Origin: Trissonchulus latispiculum
Taxonomy: Eukaryota; Nematoda; Enoplea; Enoplida; Ironidae
Direction of reading: 5' to 3'
NCBI GenBank assembly: GCA_030248195.1
Contig: JASAND010012963.1
Span: forward strand, 1 to 64,000
DNA length: 64,000 bases
The notes under the pieces are model-generated. The model was not told the origin of the DNA, did no database searches, and saw only the letters and a program-made list of their open reading frames with translations. This document shows, one piece after another, positions 20,838 to 36,000 of this stretch (its first letter is position 1; each line of letters opens with the position of its first letter). A program made the translations under genes and the position numbers.

Positions 20838-21016
20838 TCACAAATACACACTTTTGTACTTGCTTTCCAAGAAAGCGACTTCGTAAGTTTTCCCTGGCGA
20901 TTTCAGACAGCTATGGACTACCCGCTGGATTGGACTGGCTTGTACACCAGCATAGCGGGATAGGTATACAGGCAGGAACGGCTGTTCCACAAATATTGTC
21001 GGTAGGGGGAGCGGTC
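20838..21016 (-). CDS. ctnnb1: Beta-catenin last coding exon (final armadillo repeat, stop)
   Basis: The acceptor TTCTTTTTTAG is entered in phase 1, as exon 10 requires. It encodes residues 903-961 and TGA. LSRYAGVQASPIQRVV aligns by pattern with the last armadillo repeat. Only about 25 residues follow, so the vertebrate-type transactivation tail is absent. A strong donor (GGCAG|GTAACT) lies just after the stop, and a weaker in-frame donor (AAAA|GTGTGT) before it could lead to a missed C-terminal exon. Confidence 0.55.
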
Positions 21017-24000
21017 CTAAAAAAGAAATCAAACCTCCCACAGGGTGCTGAGACTGAAAATCTGACAAATTCCAGACTGATTGCTATCACATTTACCCTA
21101 TACGAATCACTTACATACACTTCACAAAACTAATTTCTAGTTTCTACTGGAACTTCTCAAACTGTGGGGCCATACAGTTTTAGTTCTCTCAAAATAATTA
21201 TGGAATTGGCGGTTACGACTATTTGTATAGTACATACAATAATATCAAGAGAGTATAAGCTTTCGCTTCCCGCGAAAAAAAACTGGAATAGTAACATTCT
21301 TTGTGAATCAATTGTTGACAATAGGGATAGAACTGTGGCCGGTTCCATTAGAACCGAAACTAAAACAAATTTTATAACCGATCCGGTGTTTTTGAACCGG
21401 CCTGATTTGAAAATATGATTTATTTGATAGAAAAATCAGAAACTTCTGATTACATTTTAAACTTAGTGGGCACATATGTCAACAAACAAGTTAGAACCTC
21501 AGAACCCCCATCAGAAAAAAGGATGTTCTCAAATTTTTTTCATGCTTTGCATCCAGGACCTTGATTTGTATGTGACTGCGTTGAGGATCCTTTCCTGCAG
21601 GCTCAACAGGAACTTCAGCATAGGGTTGTTACCGGATCCGGGCTCTAGGACGAGCCGGGCCGGTTTTGGCCCGGGCCCTGTGCCAGGCCTGTCTATGGCT
21701 GAAAGCCCGGCCCAATTTTAGAAGTCGGACTCGTCGGGCCTGTCGGGTTTCCGGGTCTGCCTGGCTCATCGTGCCTGCCGGGGTCAGTTTGCGAGCTTGG
21801 GACTTGCTGCGGCCCGGGCTTTGAGCCGGGGTTAGTAGCGGGCCCGATGATTTAAAGCCGGGCCAAGGAGCGGGCCCGGGACTTGTAGAGGACCCTTAGC
21901 TCCGGGCCGGTCAATTTACTATCGGAACAACCCTACTTCAGCCGATATGATATGTTTATGGACTACAACCCTCAGAACCTCCTGCTCCATAACACTCAGA
22001 ATCTCCAGCACACTTAAAACTAGACAGTAGAGGATTAAATCATTAGAACTCCAAGAATCCCCATCAAAAATTTGAAACTAATGTAGTTACGGATCAAATC
22101 TCTTCGAAAAGTTAAGAACCTCCATCAAACTATGAACCTAAACATAGTTATAGATCAAGTCTTTACAAAAAATTAAGAACCCCGTGAAAATAACAGCTAT
22201 AATAACAGCTAAAATAAAATAACATAAAAGGAAAACGTGGTAGACTAGAACGCATCAAAAAAGTGACTTTTATCTTGACATGGGCCGGTGATACAGAAAC
22301 ATCGGAACTTGAGCTGTTTACGTATTTCACGGAAAATGTTTCATTTCTTACAATCAAAACTACAACAGAATAACCTATTTCCTAAGCCAAAGCTCCTACC
22401 CGACTGGTAAGTTTATGTACAACTTTAATGAAAAAAAACGCGAACAACACGGAACAAAACGTATCGAATACAATTCGGTATATCAACAATATGTCAAAAG
22501 GCAGTTCGTCAGTTTGGCTACATGCACCAACCCTGACATAGAATTACCTACAAATAAAGTGAAGCGTAATGACTATTGTATAGCACTTCATTCACACTTA
22601 GTAAAATAACTGGGCGTTTATTACAGGACAGGTCCACCACCACTTTCCGGGTTTCCTCACTCGAACCCATTTTTAGCTTCCCCACTCTCATCTTGCCCAG
22701 GAGTCCAGAAACAACCATATTTTAAGAATAATATTGGTCAACATTTTCGAAAAGTGTTTGGTCTAAAATAGTTACCCAAATTTAATTTCAGAGTATTTTT
22801 GCTAAGATATAAAGCAGTATATGCAGTAAAGTAGTGTTAGTTGTAGAAAACAGGCTAATTTTACTATTTTTAATGATTTCAGATCATTTTAGGTTTCCCT
22901 CCCATTACTTTTGGCCCTCACCCTGAAACGACCCAGCACAAAAATCCAAGATTCGTCGCACATGTCACCTCACACCACAATCAAGAATGAATATCATACT
23001 TTACTTACAGCATCGTTTCTTACAAACTGTTTTTCTTTGACGTCGTACATTTTCGATTACGTTGCCGTTGCGTTCAAAACATGTAAAAAAATGAATCGAA
23101 CGGATAACTGCAAAAGTCTTATAAACTGTAAAGTTTTCTGTACAGCTGATTTAGACTGTTCAGTTCCGCAATTTTGGAGACTAATACAATTGGAAAGATC
23201 CAAGTTTGGAACAGTGGATGCCCACAGACATCAAACGTTTTATTCAGATGGTCTTATTGAATTCCTTTGAATTCTTGTCAAGGTCAAGAATAAAAGTTCT
23301 AATTTTCAGTTTTTCAGCAAAATAGTTAAACCGCTATGATATCAAAGCTTTGGTTTGAGTACACAAGATCTATTCAACCTTCATACACTCTTGTTTGCTT
23401 ATATGATATCACTGCAATATCTGAATAAGCTTGAAAGGGCTACAAAACATTCGTAATTTAGTACAGTAAACAAGCATCTGACATTGAAACACAAGGACTG
23501 TTAAGAAAGCAATAATGCAAATCATAGTTACTCAACAGACAACACAAGAATAGAACGGTCACCGACGAAACATCAAACAAAAAGTGGGTGACTTCCAAGC
23601 ACAAATATAGTAAATCAATATATCTTGATTAGCTTATCGAAAGTTATGTAGCAAACGTCGCAAACACTAAGAAATGAACAAAGCTAAAACAGGAAAAACG
23701 AAAAATATATACAAGCAATCATAGACAACAAACAGCGTAAATTCCCTGTTGCGAGTAATCACATGAGAATAGAAGCGTCATATAGTTCAAACGATGATTT
23801 GGTTCATTTGGTTTATTTTTGCCCATCTACACAACTTCAACCATATTGTGAAGCCTCTATCACATAAAACTAAAAAACTCGAATTATTGAAGAATACAAG
23901 GTCCCATAATCTATAGGAACCTTTGCATTGACGCCGGATAGGGGACAAAAATTTGTGTGAAATTGGAACTGTGCCCGATACCACACCACCATCCTTCCAT

Positions 24001-27000
24001 ATTTGATTAATTTCCCAGGCGGTTTGGATCGCCAGCCCATTGTTTTTTAACGTGTAATTATTCATCCGTCCTGAGTAACAGCAAACCGACTTCAAAAATA
24101 CAGAATTCACTTACTAACGAGATGGAGGGCTATCTGCATCTTCACCGGTGCTAGAACCTGATTCGTTCAAACTTTAGATTCAACAGACAGAGAATTTCGC
24201 TTAACGAATGCAAATCTAAACGACAGATTATCCAACTGCCAGTTCAAAAATACTACAAGAATAAACAAAGCAAAAATTAAGATAACTGATGATAATACAA
24301 CATAAACTTGAATAAACATTAAACACAATACTTAGCATACACACATAGCATAACCTGATGTGTTTGTTTAAAATATCAGCGTCAATAGGCTGGTACAAGT
24401 TTAAAATAAAAACTATTCCCACAAAATAAATGACAAAAGTCAACTCAAAGCATACCAAAACAGTACTAATGCCAGTTTTCATTAACTCATAAAACCGACG
24501 CTCCACACAATAACAGTTTTAACCCGTTTAAACATTTATTAAGAAATGCCCAAATTTTCATGAGCCTCAGTATTCTAATTAACACTCAAACAATTAAAGT
24601 CATCAAAATCTAACACGGAGTTCAACTGTAAAGAAGTACGTACCACTGTTCAATCAAACGGCAGACAATAAAAACAAAATAATGTGTCAAAATATTCACA
24701 AAGTAATGTAAAGTAATAACACGCTATCATCGGTCGAAATTATTGCATAACCACCACATTGATAAAACAAACTATAATACAAATAGTCAGTGTCGTGAAA
24801 TAACACAAAATCATTGCACATTACAAATGGTAAACTGGCGAAGCAGGTGCAGTGATATCGCATAAAGGATAGCTGGTTCAAGTGGGAGGTTCCTGCTAAA
24901 AATAAAATAGCACAAATTTGTACTCTATACAGTACATACAATTATTATTTGACATGCGGCATTTGCAGTTGCAGCTGTAGCTGGTTTTATCCTACAGAGG
25001 AGGGGTCAGCCTTACCAGACTTTGATCGCCTTCCTCTTGGCTTTTTAGGCCAAAATTTATGAGTGCCTTCATGGGAGCTCTCATCGATGGGGGGCATATT
25101 TTAGAAAATTTTTTAGAATTAATTTTTAAGTTTTTTATGTAAAAACTGCCAAAAAATTGCAAAATGACTAGTTTTCGGTTATTCAGGTTAAAATAGCGAA
25201 AATTCCGTTAAAAATTCGGCGAATGCAGGGCACGTTTTTGAAAATTTAGGTATATGGTCAAATTTTGCATTTTGAGGTTATGTGGGGAGGTCGGAATTAA
25301 TGGAGGTTTTTCACGGGGGCACCTATAATGGGGAGTAGGTCGCCGAATGCGCCAGAGCCACCTTCACCCGCCAGATCTAAAGGTGCCCTGCCCAGAAAAA
25401 TAGGATTTTGAAGGAAAATGCAGGATTTTCAAAACATGTTTTTTAACTATTTTAAGCTTAAATTTGTGTTAAAACAGCATTTCAATAAGCTTCGAGTTTC
25501 GGGAAATCCACCCTAAAAATCCGGTGCCCCACAGATCTCGGGGAGCGCCTCCCCCCAGTTTCTCTATTTTTCATACATGCCCGGCGGGGGTCCACGAACG
25601 GGGGTGGGACAAATAGAACAATAGCCAAAAATGATATACATTGTCAGCACTCAGCAGCATGAATATTAGCTGCTGACCCTGTCAAAAGCCGTGTTGACAC
25701 GAAAAGAAAATGCACTACTGACAATTTTTCGTTACTACAAGGCTTTCACTGTGTCAATGATGCTGAAATCAGAGTTTCACACACATACCTGGAGAACCAT
25801 GGGACATATCTGAACAATCCAGCATCTGACTTGGGGCATCTCACCAAGATTGATGAGAAATTGCCGACTTGTATTGAGAATTCTGGACACATCGACTGGA
25901 ACAGGTCGCTGGAGATAGCGATGTAAACCCTAGAGCGACCAATTATAATCGTGGTAAAAACGAACTGACTGAAAACAGTTCGAGAGCTTGAGGCCGGCAA
26001 ATGCATTAGTCAGACCCAAAAAGACTTAACGCTAAATTGATTTTAGATAGCTACCATATATTATTTTCTGAACTGTAATGGTTAGTTCTTTCTTCTTAAA
26101 AAACAAAGTTTTAAATTTTCCACGCAAATTCAAAGACTGCCGGGGCGCGTTGCAAAAGATTCTCCTGTGTAAGTATATACCCTCTCAGGGCTGCATGGGA
26201 GGAAGTGGGAGACTTCCTAAACCCGTCGCAAAAAAATTCCTCCAAGTTTAGCTGGCGCTGTTCCTAACTTAAAGAAAAGTTACAAGTGGCTAGCACTCAT
26301 AACTTACCTAGGAGAGCTCTCCTAAGCTTAGAAGGATCATGATTTGTAACGCGGCCCTTTCATGTACAAAAAAGGTAATTGCTAGAACGACCGTTTCAGA
26401 AACATTTCCCAAGTACGAACAGTCTAACTGTATTTTGGCGATATTAGGCCACTTTATGTATAAATTCCAAGTTTGCAGACCAACCACTAGTGGAAGGGCA
26501 ATTTCTCCCCACTTTTCGTACAGAGAAAGCTCAAAAGGGTAAAACGTTTCCAAACGTTTTTGCGTAAAATACTGTATATTTAAGCCGTTGAGCTTAAAAA
26601 GACGCAGTCAAAAGAAAAATTAGCATCAAAATACGCAGCCGAAATATTCGGTAGTAGGAATTTCAAGACTGCTCTAAATTAATTTCTTAGACAATTTAGC
26701 GCATTTTGGGCCCTAGCTTCTTCTGGGGGGCTGCCGCATCCAGACCCCCGCATACAAAACCTTTCCTTTCCAAACCTTTCTTCTTTTCTTCTGCTCTTTT
26801 TCTGGATTGCTGAGCTTCTAGACCTTTGCACTCATAAAGTGCACATATTCAAATACATATTTTAGATTCACACATGCAAGGAAATATATTACGGAACTAT
26901 TCTCGCGTCTCGCTGTCTCAGTCAAATGGGCAAACTATCTGTATGGCCGAAAACATCGTTCAGCTAATGCACAAATTTGTGTAAGTAAGAATAACGTATT

Positions 27001-30000
27001 CAGTATACGTGTAGTTAGGTACCTGCGAACAATCTTGCTGGGCTCTCAGATAGAAGTAGCACAGCTTCTGAATCAGCGCGAAGTCATTCATTTCCGCACG
27101 ACAAATTGGTATGTTGCTGAGATTTTGCAGGAGAGCCAGAACATCCATCCAGAGATACCACCGACCATCCTGCAATGGAACGGTTCTTGGGTCAGAGGGC
27201 AACAGATCTGTAATCATGGGAAGGGCTTGCTGTCTGACAAATTCTAGACCAACTTGTTGCTGGAACATCTCACTACGACCCGTCCCTCCGGCGCTGAGAT
27301 GACGCAAGATGACGCAGGCTGAATCCATCAGCTCAACATTACCCTGCTGTTGGGCCGCATAGATGGTCCGAAGAAGCACCGGAATGCCTGGATAATGAAA
27401 TACCGTCATCTAAAACAAAATGTAGCTTGTGGAAATAGGCGGAGCCCATTCATTTGGCAGCTTTCGCAAAAACATACACAGGCATTATCCAGGGCAGTAA
27501 GTTCAAGTTTATGTTCACGCAGCAACCGCTCTCGCTCTATGGATATCTTGCCGAAAAAACTACTAAGTCACTTGTTAGTTTCTTCACTAAATTGTGCATC
27601 ATTTCAAGCAAAGATTAACTGTTCGTAGTAAATCAAAGTAACTAAGAATTCTTGTTGTAACTGTTTCCAACCACCTGACGATGATCGTCAATCGGCTCTG
27701 GCATCTACTGGAGACGCCCGCACCCATCAAGGTAGGCAATGACTTCCCCTGAACAGACAGGAATGGATTAGGGCCTAGGGTTGGCGGTGCCTCTGGGGCA
27801 GGTGAGGACTAAGAAGAGTTCGAAGAAGACTATTAAGTTAAGAGTTCTTCACCAGAGATTGCGAAAAATAATGTTAAATTTTAGTAATTCGTCGTAATGA
27901 CGTTTACTACTTCCCATTATCCCAACTACATTCGGCCAATCCCTGTCTACAAGTGACATATGCATAAATCTCGACAGTTTACTACAAGATATCCTCCAAA
28001 ACAAACCTTATTTTCTTCATTGGAAGCAGTCAGATTAGATAAGATATCAGCAGAAAAGACCAAAATCTGTTTGACAGAATCAAACTTAAAAGGAATTTTG
28101 CCCGGAGAATCCAGAAACATGACCAAAGTTTCAATCAGTTTGCTCAAACCACGCTCCTGATTAGCCTGATCAGAAATATTTCTAATAACCGAGAGACTTT
28201 TCAAAATTAGGGTGTCGCGAGGGCAGTGCAATTGCCGATGCAAAGCCTGCATAATATCTGAAACAAAATCATGAAAAACATCGAAACCAAAACCAGCAGC
28301 GCTAACACCAATGTAGCATATTAAGCGACAGTATGTATATTATAACCAGTAGTACAAGTCGGCGTACATACATCCCAATCTCAACGCTACAGACCCACAC
28401 TATATGGACATCCGAACAGATGAATTAGCAGTATTAATAAGTAACACATTACATCAATCAAAGAAAACAGTTACAATTTCTCCAGCTTAATCAAAACGTG
28501 GTCAATTAAAAGTAAATGAAAACGTCACCTGCACTTTCTTCTATAAATCATTTACAATCTTACTTTTGGCAATAAAATCCTGCTTAATTTCATTGCTATT
28601 GGCTGACGAAATAACGCGAACAAAGTCCAAAGCATGCAGTACCAGACGATACTGTACTTTCTCTTCTACTGATGTTGAGAAAATGGGATGGGATAAGTTT
28701 ATGATGCTGGCAATGTCCGACGTGACTCCAAACTTGAATACTTCCATCTGAAAACAAAATACAGTGGGAACATGAGGTATACAAAATAATGTGGTTAATA
28801 AAAAGCGTACAAGGTTGAGTAAACAACTAGCCTTATTCTTGCAGGGCGCATAAAAGAGGAGTGCCCCCTCGATAACGCAAAATGACAAATTAATTGCTAA
28901 AAATGAAAAATGAACACTAAATTACTAAAGGAACATTACGCGGATACTGAATTTTAACAGTAAAATAGATTATTAGACTCATCTACTACTAAAAGTTTTG
29001 CCAACGGAACCCAAAGGGCAATCCGAATGTTTACTTAAGGAAAATGTTGAAATATGAAAATCCTTCGTTCGTTACAATAAGAACACATTCTCGAGCTTAG
29101 ACGATAATGGAACAAACCTTGCTTTCATTATGTCCTCTCATAAGCTGTGTCAGATTTTCAATAACCAGTGCCAACATTTTGGCGTTGTCAGTATGGCGCA
29201 AGAGGGCCACAAGTTTCTGCAGTCCGCCTGCCAAACGAACGGATTCTTTGACGCCAGAAATATCCTTTAAAATGTTGTTCAGTATGGGAACTACAATGTT
29301 CAATACGCGCTGACTGGAATGTCTACAAAAAAAATTAATACGTACTTACTATCAGCAAATCTATATACATACGTATAGTCAGAGAAGAATTTTTCGGATT
29401 TGTTGGGAGGATCCCAAACCCAATGGGGATCAAGCAGTTGTTTGGAGATGTTTTTGGTAGAAAGAGCCAAAACCGATTATACAGATGCATTACATAGTTG
29501 TACAATTATAAAAACGTAAGTTGTATATCATAAAACAATTATAAATTATATGAAAACAAATGGGGAAATATAAAATTCTCAAACCGCTTGGATTTTAGCC
29601 TAAACAGACATTTTAGGGAAAAACTTCGGCAAAGCCGGAGAGTTTATGAACCTAGGCTTGTTACAAAAATTAGTTTCAATCAACAGGCGCTTACGTCAGA
29701 AAATTGACCAAGTCATAAACACCATTTGTTTGACTAATTCGCAGGCAGCCTTCTCGATGAGAAGAAAGCCTGTACAGGGTTGTCAGGAGAGAACAAAGCA
29801 GTCGTGCAGCGGGATCGCTGAGGGAATCCCGATGTTTGGCAGCTCGAAGAATGTAACCAACCAACTGATCACTGCTCAGCATTGCTCTCAAATAACCTCT
29901 CGACTCACGATGAACCAAATCATCCAACAGCGTTGCACTTTTCATAATAATTGCCTAGAAAAGAAATGCACCCCCTTGCACTTTATAAGAAATATATATA

Positions 30001-33000
30001 CTGGATAAGTAATAATACGAAAAGTCTTTCTAGAATCAATATATCAAAAAATTCCATGGAAGGCCTGTACCAGCCAGTGCATTTTGCATTTAAAACGTAT
30101 ATACGTTGCGTAGCAGATAAACGTTCTTATTAACATATAAGGATTAAGGGGGTGGTCCATTTTTAAGTCATTTTTTCTACTTTCTCCGATCTCGCTGATT
30201 TTCACATATTTTATTGTCCAAATGGTCAGCGTTTTTTCAAAATCGGATTTCACCAAATTTTCGTCATTATTTTCTGAACGTCATTTTTATTTATTCAACG
30301 TCAAAAATAAGTGGAAAATTTTGTAGAAACGCCTTTTTTGTGTTTTGCCAGTTTACCTCTTATTACCTTCAAATCGCGACGACTGGGTTGGCATCCAGAT
30401 CTATCCCTAGTAGTTTTTAGCATTTATGCAATAAAAGTTCTTGAACACATAAACTGGTACGTACGGATATAAGCTCCTATACCATTATAACCGAGAAAAT
30501 CCGAAGAGAAAGTTCTCAAAGAAATATTCAGCGAAAATGGTATATATGAGAAACATTCATCAAAAATGCAATTGAAGGATGTAGCATGAAGTCTCGTAAT
30601 CTATGGCTTTGTATTTTATACTGATTGAGTATTAGTCTTTATTATTGACATCGTTGAAGCTGAACATAAATCACAAAGACAATATAAAGCGGGGGTTTGG
30701 GGGCGTCAGCCCCCAAAATTTGAGAAATTTTTTGAAAAATCACAGTTAAAACGTAATAGAAACTTTGCCATTCTTTTTTAAATTTGAGTGTTACGTCCAC
30801 ATTTTGGCTTCATCATTCTTTCGTCATTTTTATTTTGGCATCGTCAAAACTATTGTTCATTTCTGCAAACGACGCTATTTTAGACCAAAAAACCTAGCAA
30901 ATGGTATATTTTAACGAGTTTTAAAACGAAACTCGTAACTCTTACGGTTGTCGAGTAATTTCACCTCGAAGTTGAGATTTCATATTATGTTAAACAGGAA
31001 ATGTAAAAACTTGTAATTTTTCGCCTGCGCCAAAAAACGACAAAATTTTTTAATATTACTTTTTAAGGTATTAAAATTTGAATTGATGCTCAAGTCGTGT
31101 TAAGTTTTAATTCTTCAAAAATTAATTAAAAAACAATAAAGGCCTAAATTAAAATTCTAATTAAAGGGTAACGCAGTTTAACATTTTAGCGTTACTTTAA
31201 TGTATAATTTGTCCTGATTCATCAACGTTTGTCTTGAGATTTTTTTGGAGCACGCGATAAAATGACAACTTTTTATATTTCCTATGTTTAACTTTAACAC
31301 ATGAAATCTCAAATTTGAGGTGAAATTACTCGATAACCGTAAGAGTTACGACTATAATTTTAAAAACTCGTTAAAATATTCCATTTGGACAATAAAATAT
31401 ATGAAAATCAGCGAGATTGGAGAAAGTAAAAAACGACCCCAAATATATATATACTATATACTATATACATAGTAAGTATGTACTACAATGAAATTATATA
31501 TATATATATATACCGGATCCTCATCCTCCAAGAATCGCAAAATTTCAGGTAGAGCGCTGTTTAGGTTAGAAAAGTCGGTCTCATCCAATTCTTCCTGATC
31601 AGAGCGAGTGCTGCCTGCTATTCCATTAACAGACGATAAACGATCACGTGATACTGCTGGTTCAGGGCCTCTGACACCAGAATTAAGATGACAAACACCA
31701 CTGGTTCCAGGACCGACTGAACCTGGTCCAGAAATTGGCCCATAACGATCGGACAGATTGTCATGGATGCTCGGTGGACCGCCACCGACAGTAATGCCGG
31801 AATCACTCACTGAAACTGGACTGAGTGGAGTGATCTCATAGGGCGGCGGAGCTACGGACCCAATCGGATGCTGTGAATGATGTGGTTGTTGCTGCGGTTG
31901 TTGCTGATAACCACTGCCCTGAGCATATCTTTGGTATTCATTAACGGGCATGCTGGCAGCTGGAGGATACAGCTGTTGATAATCACTGGACGGATATGTA
32001 GATGCTGTTAGGGTCACATCCATGTCCTCAGCACCGCACTCGTCACCGCCCAAGTTTTCCACAGCATTACGGCCACCTTGGCCAACGTTGGACGCTCCAG
32101 CACTGTCGAAGCTTTCTCTGAATATATTTTCATCAAGAAACGACGGAAGTATACCCAAATCTGAGATAAGGGCATCGCTGATGGAATCAGGTAAGATATT
32201 TTCCACTGATAAATCGGAATCAAAACATCCAAAACTATCTAAAAGCATAGAAACCAATAAGAAAATGTAATGTAACCGCTGCCTCAAAACGCGGCTATTT
32301 TGCGCAAAATACCGCATAATACAGTCGAGATAAAAAATAAGAACTCAACAACAAAAAGGGTACCTGGGCCGTTGGACTTCATGAATAATACATACAAATG
32401 CATTTTTGTGACAAAAATCAGGATACAAACAGAGCTTCTAGACATCGCAAAACTCAGGGGCCGGTTCCATAAAACTTTGACTCGCATGCTGGTACTAGCA
32501 TGCGAGAACTCGCAATGCTAGCGCTAGTCGTCGAGTCAAGTGTACCATAAAACTTTTCGCTTGACTCGACGAAATTAGCTAAGCGAGTGCGGCGACTCGA
32601 CAAACTAGCAGTGCTAGTGCGAGGACTAACACTGTGAGTGCGAGTTCGCCAAAAACATAACCATAATCATATAAGAAATCAGAAAATTCAAATCTCAATG
32701 AAACTTTGTAAAAATTGCAGACATTCGAAAAAATATTCAAAAACGTGCGTCTCTTGATTTTTAGTCTATTTTAAGAAAAAATGAAAAAGTTATCAAACTT
32801 CAATTATCACTTCTCTAGTCAAAATAGACTAGAGAACTAGACGGATGCTAGTAGCGTACTAGTAAGGCAAGACGAAAGTTTTATGGAACCCGATTAGTCT
32901 ACTAGTGTTCAAACTTGTGAGAAGCTAGACTCGCAAGTCGAGTGCTAGTAGCTACTCGACTGCGGGGGTTTTATGGTACACTTGAGACACTAGACTCGAC

Positions 33001-36000
33001 TACTAGTATGAGTCTAGTTGTCGAGTCTAGTACTCGCAAACTTTTATGGAACCGGCCACAGGTTTCGTTGTTCCCTCTGACTTCTGAGACTTTATACTTT
33101 AGACAATATACTCTGTTACACTTTATACGTGCACACATTGCGCATGTGCATTTCATATTTGTTTCGTTATCGATAAATAAAATGCGTTCGGCAAATGTTT
33201 AAGTGCTAGAGAAAAAATCTTGGGGAGCAGAAGAATTCGCGTCCGGTTTGAGATCTCCTTCTTTCTGTGGTCGATGTTGCTGGACGATTATCCTTCCACG
33301 TGCTCCCTGGGGCGTTGACCAGCGTGCCAAATGGATTCTATTTCCCTGGGGCACCAGTTACACAAGTGGAACTGGTGTCGATCTTTGTCGCTAAGTTAAC
33401 GATGTAGCCACATAGTCATGCTTAATTTGCCCCCGAGCGAAGGGCAGCCATCTGTAGAATCAGCCGGTCAGTTCTTAGATCAGATGGCTTGGCCTTAGAT
33501 CAGCCTCAACTCGCTAAGACTGGTGCTGGGTTATCTGTGACTACATCTGGGTTCCGAAGATCAGCTCATTGCTCATATGGATCTGCCCGTGCTCCAGGAA
33601 TATGAAGAAGGAAAAATTTTATCAGCAAGTTTAATCTCCTAAAAGTTAAAAATTTCATAGCAAACACTTTCAATATATACAGCTTTAAAAACATTATTGC
33701 TAAAGAAGCTCACATTTTTCTTCGGGAAGGTAGCAGTTTTCGTCACATTTGGCGAATTTCGCGAAGACAGTTCACGAATAAATTGAATGTATATATACAT
33801 ATCGCGAAATTCATGGGAAGGTAGCCGATTTAACATAGGCAAAGCTGGCATTTTTTAGGGTTTTGAAAGTGGGAGCGAGTCCAAGGTATATATATATATA
33901 TATATACAAATTTTGTACCTAAACGTTTAGCGAAAAATTAGCAGTTTTAAGGTTACAACGCAAAAAATCGCTGTATTTAAGGTTAAAATGAACTTATAAG
34001 TCCATAAATTGGCTAAAAATTGAGAAAAGTTTTGAAAAATCAAAAACTCAATTTTTCGACACTTTTGGACGACCCCCAGAAAAGTGAAGGGGCCGAAAGT
34101 AGGTAAAAGGTAACGGTAAAGTGACCCCTGGAGAGAACTCCAACCTACAGAAGCTTATAGGGTGCCGGTGCTTATCTCCGGATTCACAGCCCGAAGCCAG
34201 GAGCGACAACTCTAATGTTGACTACATCTGTGGAAGGGGGGGCCAGCCCTTCATCAGGCATTACGCCAGAACACAGACTCCTGTTACCTTTTCCCACCGC
34301 AATGGTAAGGTGGGGGGTTCCGAAAATTGGGGGGGGGCGCCCCACCCAATAAAAATGCAAGGCCTAAAGTCAAGGTTTTCTGTAAAATCTTCGCGAAGTT
34401 CGTCAGCTTTGACAAAAATAAATACCTTTCGTGAAGGCAGCGGAAAATGCAAACTTCACGAAAACTACCTAAAGTTTTTAAAGAGCTGCAATGGAGTTTA
34501 CACAGGGGCTTATCCAGGATTTTGAAAAGGGGGGATTTGACTTGACCAAATTTTTTGTTGTCATGAAACGAACTTAGTTGGGATACCCGCAGGGTTTTTA
34601 GCTTCACGATTTGCGCCAGGAAATGTTTTAGTTTCCGAAATTGCTACTCAAAAAAATTAACACATGAATCTGTGTTAAAGATCCAAGTCGGAGGGTCTGG
34701 GGGTGGAGGGAGCCCCCAGCAGTCTGAAGAATATATTTTCAAATTTAGACTCACCTAGAAATTCATCCAGAGCACTGCTGCTATTAAATTATGAGGTTAT
34801 AGGAACAGCCAATTTTGGAATATATAAATTATTGACTAGTATTTTCAATTTGCTCCACAAATTCAACAATCAACTTGTCGCTGCAATCAGCAATATGAAT
34901 AAAAACGCAGGCAAAAGGGGGTCTGGAGGTTATTTTACTTGTTAAATTCTAAATAAGAATAATAATAATTATTATTATTATATACGTATATCCTTTTCAC
35001 TAATGCATAGGAGCAGCAGCAGCTACAGCATAGTCGAATTATAAAATGGAATGAATGGAGAGACCTAAGCAACTCTTACTTTCTGAGACATAATCAGAGG
35101 AGGCTCCAGGTCCTTCAGCTCCATAAACCAGATCATTACGCAGGCCACTGCCAGAAGATACCGAAGAATAAACTGATGGCTCCTGCAACGAGATACATAA
35201 AACGTAGAAATTCACTGCATACAAAGCGATAGAAAGCAACGGTTATAAAAACAACAAGAATACAAACGCTCCGATGGAGCATGAAAAATGCAATATGCGT
35301 GACATTGGGTTTTAGGTGGACATAGGACTAGGTTTTAAAACGTTAATCTTGGAGGGGCAGGTTGTAAATGATAAGAGGACTAGGTTTAAAGCGCACTAAT
35401 ATGGGCCAGCTTCGCTGACCAACCCATATTCGCGGAAACTGCCCAGCCTGATGCTGACGGAAGTTCTTCAGTAACATTTTACCAATTTGTAAGCATATCT
35501 CAGCGTCTGCAGCAACTGCGTACTATATTATGCAAGTTGTGCTCGTATACACATAATATAAGAATAGAGTACAAGCCCGCCGATTTGACTGGGTTTTCTT
35601 TAGTGGGGTGGGGGGGATGGGCGCCCCCCAGTTTTTGGGTTCCCTCCCCACTCACTATAAGGTGGCCAGAAAACGGAAAATTTTGATGATTTTTGGTCAA
35701 AATAATTGTCAAAACTTTTCCGGCTTCGCCAGAGTTTTGTGGTCAAAACTCATCGATTTTGGTACTCAAACTCAATTTTTGAGCACTTTTTAGAATAGTT
35801 ATATCAGTATATGTAGAAAACAGGCTATTTTACTGAAGTTTTGGCATTTTCAAACTATTTTATTCCCCCCATTTTTCGACCTCCCCTCCACTAGTGGGGG
35901 CTTCCCCCCACTCTCCCCCCCCCACCTTTTTCGCCTAAAATAAACCCAGGTTTACCAATGCTTGAGCATAATTCTGCGTCTACAACTACGTATGTAAGTT

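Noticed and set aside
20930..21016. Alternate reading of the beta-catenin last exon as a cysteine-rich peptide (ICGTAVPACIPIPLCWC)
   Set aside because: Looks like a knottin at first sight, but the frame required by exon 10 phase gives a credible armadillo end instead.
22911..23270. 119-codon plus-strand frame with several cysteines
   Set aside because: Antisense within a beta-catenin intron, no family recognised, no splice or promoter support.
34121..34310. 63-residue open frame (start of a 134-codon ORF)
   Set aside because: Lies in a short AAAAGGTAACGG-ended insertion within a MITE; no recognisable domain.
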